Below are positions 60,499 through 64,000 of a stretch of DNA of 64,000 nucleotides, one piece after another. The notes beneath the pieces were generated by a model that saw only the letters and a list, made by a program, of their open reading frames with translations, made no database searches and had not been told where the DNA came from. The DNA is taken from assembly GCF_001486505.1 (NCBI RefSeq), contig NZ_LN909063.1:248001-312000 (forward strand). The letters run 5' to 3'. This DNA is from Paenibacillus rubinfantis (GTDB taxonomy: Bacteria; Bacillota; Bacilli; Paenibacillales; Paenibacillaceae). The translations under genes and the position numbers were made by a program. Position 1 is the first letter of the stretch, and every line of letters begins with the position of its first letter.

Positions 60499-61215
60499 AT
60501 GAAAGTCGCACCGATGCAGACGCAAGCTGCGGTGATCGCCTCGCTCGTCAGCGACTCCAGCCGGTCGGCGATGCTGACGGCCATGCTCGACGGGAGATAC
60601 CATGCGGCCGGTGAGCTGGCGCGGATGGCCGGGATTCAGGCGCAAACCGCCAGCTTTCATTTGGCCAAACTGACGGAGGCTGGCCTGGTGGCCGTCGAAA
60701 AACAAGGCCGTCACCGCTACTACGGGATCGCAAGTCCGGAGGTCGCCCGGGTGCTGGAGTCGTTATTGTCGATCGCACCTCCGGCTCCGATTCAGTCCTT
60801 ACGGCAGGCGACGGAGGACCAGGCATTGCGGGTTGCCCGAACCTGCTATGACCATTTGGCGGGAAGTCTTGGTGTTCGTCTGACGCAATGCTTGGTGCGC
60901 ACAGGGGTTCTCGCCGAAGGAGACGGGACGTTTGAAGTTACCGCGGAGGGGGAAACCGTGCTAAACCGATTTGGGGTCGATATCGACCGGGCGAGGAGCA
61001 AGCGCCGTTCTTTTTCCCACAAATGCCTGGATTGGAGCGAACGCCAACACCACCTCGCCGGGGCGCTCGGCAATGCAATCTTGGAGCGGCTGATGGAGCT
61101 GGGGTGGGTGGAGCGAAGTCCGCAGAGCCGGGCGGTCAAAGTGACCGCGAAGGGGCGGGCAGGATTAAAGGACACCTTTGCGTTGGATGTGAATGCAGAG
61201 GAAGGAACCAGCTAA
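60499..61215 (+). CDS. ArsR-like winged-helix transcriptional regulator
   Basis: A 238-residue protein. An ArsR/HTH_5 fold covers residues 10-95: SDSSRSAMLTAMLDGRYHAA, GIQAQTASFHLAKLTEAGLV and VEKQGRHRYYGIASPEVAR. The C-terminal 140 residues form a second, helix-rich region with VTAEGETVLNRFGVD and a Cys in SHKCLDWSERQHHLAG, which could sense a ligand. It belongs to a long-form family found next to flavin or monooxygenase genes. I start at ATG 60499, with GGGGGAG upstream, rather than ATG 60451. It diverges from the flavin reductase gene. Confidence 0.85.
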   Translation: MKVAPMQTQAAVIASLVSDSSRSAMLTAMLDGRYHAAGELARMAGIQAQTASFHLAKLTEAGLVAVEKQGRHRYYGIASPEVARVLESLLSIAPPAPIQSLRQATEDQALRVARTCYDHLAGSLGVRLTQCLVRTGVLAEGDGTFEVTAEGETVLNRFGVDIDRARSKRRSFSHKCLDWSERQHHLAGALGNAILERLMELGWVERSPQSRAVKVTAKGRAGLKDTFALDVNAEEGTS

Positions 61216-61248
61216 CCCGCTAACTGAAACGCAATCTCTCCTCAAAAA

Positions 61249-61294
61249 AGAAACAACCCTCTCTCCTAAGGGAGAGAGGGTTGTTTCCTTTTCA
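61249..61294. terminator. Strong bidirectional-type terminator
   Basis: GAAACAACCCTCTCTCC and GGGAGAGAGGGTTGTTTCC pair almost perfectly with a loop of three to four bases and TTTT after. It ends the regulator gene. Confidence 0.92.
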
Positions 61295-61363
61295 CCGCCG
61301 GTGCCGCCGTCGACTTCTTCCGCGCAACACGCTGGCCCGAAACAGGCGAAGGCTCCGCAGGCT

Positions 61364-61666
61364 AGTCTTGCCGCGGGTACGGCCAGCGGCTTTCCCGGCG
61401 GCCCGAATTATCCGCCGGATCCCTCTTCTGCGGCGTACCTCTCGGTGCACTAAACGTTTGCGATGTCGCCGGTGCCGGGACGGTTTCGCCGAGTCCGGCC
61501 ACAGACTTTGGCAAGCCTAAGTCAGAATGGCCTTGATCGGTAGATCCGTCATTGACGACCACCACTTCAAATTGATCGTGCGGATAGTCTGGGTTTCAAA
61601 CGCGGTTAATGTCAGCATCAGTGGCAGCGCCTTATTATAGCTGGGGATGATGACACTGTATTTCAT
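61364..61666 (-). pseudogene. Glycosyltransferase family 2 remnant, frameshifted and truncated
   Basis: From ATG 61666 on the minus strand: MKYSVIIPSYNKALPLMLTL and TAFETQT, then a one-base loss; in the next frame YPHDQFEVVVVNDGSTDQG follows, the DxD-type nucleotide-sugar motif start of GT2 enzymes. After about 45 codons the similarity ends and the reading is Pro/Arg-rich until a stop at 61362. Only the first fold element survives, so the gene is dead. A CDS of normal GT2 size would need about 250-300 codons. Confidence 0.75.
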
Positions 61667-61752
61667 GGTCAGGGATCACCTCGGGCATCTTAGTTTCGTA
61701 CCCATTAGACGAATCCCCAATAGGATCGAAAGGGACAATGAACTACGCCCGC

Positions 61753-62463
61753 TTATTTTATTTTGTAGCGTACCCGTCGGATCGTGGCCCAAATGATCCC
61801 CAGTGCAATGCCAACCAGAAGCAACGCCCCCAAGATAGAGCCCCACACCGGGATTTGGCCGATATACACAACGCGGTTAATCAATTCCTTAAGCTCTACA
61901 TCCCACATCGCCTCGGATGCAGCAAGCACTCCAAGCGCCAGGACGATATACAGCATGCCGACGAGCTTGCCAAACCGGTAAAAGCCGATCCCGATAATAT
62001 ACCCCGCCAAGTAGTACGCTAAGGCATTCAGCATATATACGATGACGGTAAGCAACCAAGAGGCGTTTTCCCCCAGGAAGAAAGGCTTCGAGGGTGCGGG
62101 GATCAGCCATTGCTGCAAGCCGGCAAGGACCCCGACGCCCCCCATCAACACGAGGGCCACGATCGCCGCAGCCAGCGAGGAGCCGTAGAAATAAGCTTTT
62201 CGTGTAACCCCATGTCGGGCATAGAAGCTCAGGAAACCGGATACCGAAACAATCCCGATCACGAGCATAAACACCTTAGCCGGTTGAAAAGCGAACGTAA
62301 TGAAGTTTTGCGCATTGATTTCGATTAACGCATACGCCAGGATCACAAAGCTGATAAACCAGGCGGACCAGCTCAGCTGAAGCCGGGACATATCCGCAGC
62401 GACCCGAAGGGCGCGACCGGCGTTATTGACGGATTGACTTTTAGAACTCGGAATGGTTGTCAT
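61753..62463 (-). CDS. ABC transporter permease (YtrC/ABC-2 like)
   Basis: A 236-residue membrane protein with six hydrophobic segments, starting MTTIPSSKSQSVNNAGRALR. It overlaps the end of the ATPase gene by 23 bases, so the two are co-translated. The order GntR regulator, ATPase, permease is the layout of the ytr and related cell-wall antibiotic-responsive operons in Bacillus. No substrate is given by the sequence. It ends 85 bases after the glycosyltransferase remnant on the same strand. Confidence 0.85.
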   Translation of the reverse strand: MTTIPSSKSQSVNNAGRALRVAADMSRLQLSWSAWFISFVILAYALIEINAQNFITFAFQPAKVFMLVIGIVSVSGFLSFYARHGVTRKAYFYGSSLAAAIVALVLMGGVGVLAGLQQWLIPAPSKPFFLGENASWLLTVIVYMLNALAYYLAGYIIGIGFYRFGKLVGMLYIVLALGVLAASEAMWDVELKELINRVVYIGQIPVWGSILGALLLVGIALGIIWATIRRVRYKIK

Positions 62464-63337
62464 GGGAACCCTCCTCCCCCGTTAAGTGAATAAACAGATC
62501 CTGCAGCGGGACCGGGCCGATGTCGAGGCCTTTGCTCGCAGCGGCCCTGCGCTGGGCCTCATCGAACTCCCCATAGACTATCGCCGATTTCGTTCCGCCC
62601 AACTGCTGAACGTTCAGGATTTTCATGCCGCGGACGAACGCGTCGACTTCAGCGGACGCTCCGGTGATGGAGGCGCCGCGGTCCAACAGCCGGTCAATCG
62701 GCTCCTTCAGCAGCATCCGTCCTTTGTGCAAAATCACCACGTCTTCGAACAAATAATCCATTTCCGAAACGAGGTGGGTGGACAGGATCATCGTCCGCGG
62801 ATGGTCTGCCTGATCCTCCAGCAGCTGCTTGTAAAAAATCTCCCGCGTAGGTGCGTCCATCCCGCGATAAACCTCGTCAAAGATCGTTACCGGCGTCCGG
62901 TTTGCCAGGCCGATTACGGCATTGAGCGCCGACTGCATCCCGCTGGAGAATTTCTTAATCGGGATGTTCATCGGCAATCCAAACAACTGGACCAGCTCCT
63001 CAGCATAGGCCCGGTCAAAATGGGGGCGGTACCGCTCAGCCACCTGCAGCATGCCCTTTATTTTATCGCTTTCCTCACTATAGTTGGTTTCGTAAATGAA
63101 GCTGACCTGGGCCATCGTCTCCGCATGCTCATACGGGTTATTGCCGCCAATCCGCACCCGGCCTGCCGTCGGCTCCATATAAGAGGCCAGCAGGGAGAGC
63201 AGGGTCGTTTTCCCCGCACCGTTTCGGCCCAGCAGACCGTAAATTTTCCCGGCTTCCAGCTCCAAGGTAATATCCGACAGCGCGCGCTTGCCGCCATAGT
63301 TGACACTTACCTGCTCCAGCGTAACGTTAAGGCTCAT
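62441..63337 (-). CDS. ABC transporter ATP-binding protein (YtrB-like)
   Basis: A 298-residue protein. Walker A is GRNGAGKTTLLS, the signature is FSSGMQSALNAVIGLA, Walker B region is PVTIFDEVYRGMDA, and the switch His lies in LSTHLVSEMDYL. The degenerate signature (SSGMQ) and Walker B (IFDE) are found in the YtrB branch. A C-terminal region of about 80 residues follows (ASITGASAEVDAFVRGMKIL). The start overlaps the GntR stop by 11 bases. The operon is likely induced by cell-wall stress, by analogy only. Confidence 0.9.
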   Translation of the reverse strand: MSLNVTLEQVSVNYGGKRALSDITLELEAGKIYGLLGRNGAGKTTLLSLLASYMEPTAGRVRIGGNNPYEHAETMAQVSFIYETNYSEESDKIKGMLQVAERYRPHFDRAYAEELVQLFGLPMNIPIKKFSSGMQSALNAVIGLANRTPVTIFDEVYRGMDAPTREIFYKQLLEDQADHPRTMILSTHLVSEMDYLFEDVVILHKGRMLLKEPIDRLLDRGASITGASAEVDAFVRGMKILNVQQLGGTKSAIVYGEFDEAQRRAAASKGLDIGPVPLQDLFIHLTGEEGSHDNHSEF

Positions 63338-63710
63338 GTTTGATCCCTTCCTTTGCTTTGGTGATCAGCAGATTGATTTCGCCGTCGGCAATCCCCAGCT
63401 TGACGGCCTCCCGCATCATCGGCAGGACGTACTCATCGAGAAACCGTTCCTTGCGCTGCGTCAGCAGCATTTCCTTGGCCTTCTCCGCTACAAACATGCC
63501 AACCCCCCTTTTTTTGTACAAAATACCGGCATCCACCAGCAAATTGATGCCTTTGGAAATCGTCAGGTGATTGATTTTGTAAAATTGAACCAGCTGCGTT
63601 GTGGACGGAATTTGCTCGTGTTCCTTCAATTGATCGTTTACGATCTGGTCCTCAATGAGCTCTTTGATCTGTAGAAAAATCGGCTTCTTATCGTCAAAAG
63701 ACGGACTCAA
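63327..63710 (-). CDS. GntR-family (YtrA subfamily) transcriptional regulator, TTG start
   Basis: A 127-residue regulator: a winged helix (PIFLQIKELIEDQIVNDQLK, IPSTTQLVQFYKINHLTISK, GILYKKRGVGMFVAEKAKEM) and a short helical dimerisation tail, as in the YtrA subfamily. I choose TTG 63710 (SPSFDDKKPIFLQ follows), which lies ten bases after GGAGG (63721-63725). A longer reading to 63878 covers the promoter and is rejected. It is first in the operon with the ATPase and permease, and a palindrome on its own promoter (63752-63779) suggests autorepression. Confidence 0.9.
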   Translation of the reverse strand: MSPSFDDKKPIFLQIKELIEDQIVNDQLKEHEQIPSTTQLVQFYKINHLTISKGINLLVDAGILYKKRGVGMFVAEKAKEMLLTQRKERFLDEYVLPMMREAVKLGIADGEINLLITKAKEGIKHEP

Positions 63711-63751
63711 CGGGAATTCACCTCCGTGTCTCTTAGTTATTAGTTGTATGG

Positions 63752-63799
63752 TTATATAGTCTTGTATATAACTATATAAATAAATTTCTCTCTCGTCAA
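63752..63799 (-). promoter_or_regulatory. GntR-ABC operon promoter with 9-bp palindrome over the -10
   Basis: On the minus strand TTGACG (63794-63799) and TATAGT (63771-63776) are 17 bases apart. The -10 lies in one arm of a perfect inverted repeat, TTATATAGT (63752-63760) and ACTATATAA (63771-63779). A repressor bound there would block the promoter. Confidence 0.85.
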
Positions 63800-63829
63800 G
63801 CTTCATCAGCCCAGCTCTGCTCAAAGCGC

Positions 63830-63872
63830 AAAAAAACGGGCCGCCCAGCCGTATTTGGCCGGGACAACCCGC
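63830..63872 (-). terminator. Terminator of the gene entering from the right
   Basis: On the minus strand a GC-rich hairpin (CGGG...CCGGCC loop GGC...GGCCCG) ends in TTTTTTT. Confidence 0.75.
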
Positions 63873-63879
63873 TTCCATC

Positions 63880-64000
63880 TTAGATTTTATCCTGCAAAAA
63901 GACCTTAATCTTCGCCAACGTCGCGGCGGGATCGATGTTTTGCAGCAAATAATCGGATTCCTTCTTGTGGATCACCTGCTCGGAGTAGTTCCTTAAATAC
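63880..64000 (-). CDS. C-terminal end of an unidentified protein (partial)
   Basis: Forty codons read YLRNYSEQVIHKKESDYLLQ, then NIDPAATLAKIKVFLQDKI, and end in TAA at 63880-63882. The frame stays open to the window edge and a terminator follows the stop, so it is the end of a real gene. Helical, mixed charge. The family cannot be told from this piece. Confidence 0.75.
   Translation of the reverse strand, partial: YLRNYSEQVIHKKESDYLLQNIDPAATLAKIKVFLQDKI

Overview
The window looks like a chromosomal piece of a spore-forming Gram-positive bacterium of the Paenibacillus/Cohnella type. The reasons are a GerK-type spore germination set, strong AGGAGG ribosome sites, VanY/VanZ-like wall genes, a Bacillus-style trehalose PTS operon with TreR operators, and moderately GC-rich coding sequence. 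The species is an inference. I saw no rRNA, tRNA or CRISPR array.

Layout. (1) 1-2772, minus strand: a lantibiotic-immunity type ABC transporter (ATPase plus two permeases) followed by an OmpR-type response regulator cut by the window edge. (2) 2874-5318: AT-rich small genes of unknown function, including two near-identical 138-aa paralogues around a secreted 303-aa protein. (3) 5400-6863: a K+/H+ antiporter. (4) 7324-24800: a large secreted polymorphic-toxin locus. It starts with a repeat protein that ends in an RHS/YD motif, then a 1749-aa RHS protein with a Hint domain and a C-terminal toxin, then its likely immunity gene. Two silent RHS tips follow (a colicin-E5-like RNase with SUKH immunity, and a type-24-like toxin with its immunity gene). 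The three toxin/immunity modules are separated by mobile-element material (Rep-like gene, XRE regulator, serine recombinase, truncated IS110). A conserved leader of about 210 bp recurs after each immunity gene.

(5) 24861-35389: housekeeping and accessory genes. These are an SseB-like protein, two paralogous metallo-beta-lactamase-fold hydrolases flanking SelO (broken by a 28-bp tandem duplication) and a nitroreductase, a CdsA-like membrane enzyme, a YiiX-like papain-fold protein, and a ROK regulator with an MFS transporter that has four GGAGAA repeats at its ribosome site. (6) 35535-39461: gerKA-gerKC with a convergent, inverted gerKB. (7) 39597-43530: a methyltransferase, a small Gly/Tyr-rich protein and a GH94 phosphorylase. 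(8) 43728-48711: ABC transporter plus two-component system, divergent from vanY-vanZ, with no vanHAX. (9) 48821-49531: an IS200-type element. (10) 49739-54762: an FMN reductase and the treP-treC-treR operon.

(11) 54849-64000: a MATE transporter, an epimerase-like gene, a truncated glycerate kinase followed by four regularly spaced palindromes, flavin enzymes, an ArsR-like regulator, a glycosyltransferase remnant, and a GntR-ABC (YtrABC-like) operon with a palindrome placed on its promoter. The most unusual parts are the RHS module array with its repeated leaders, the palindrome array at 58217-58412, and the two short-repeat mutations (SelO and the MFS ribosome site).
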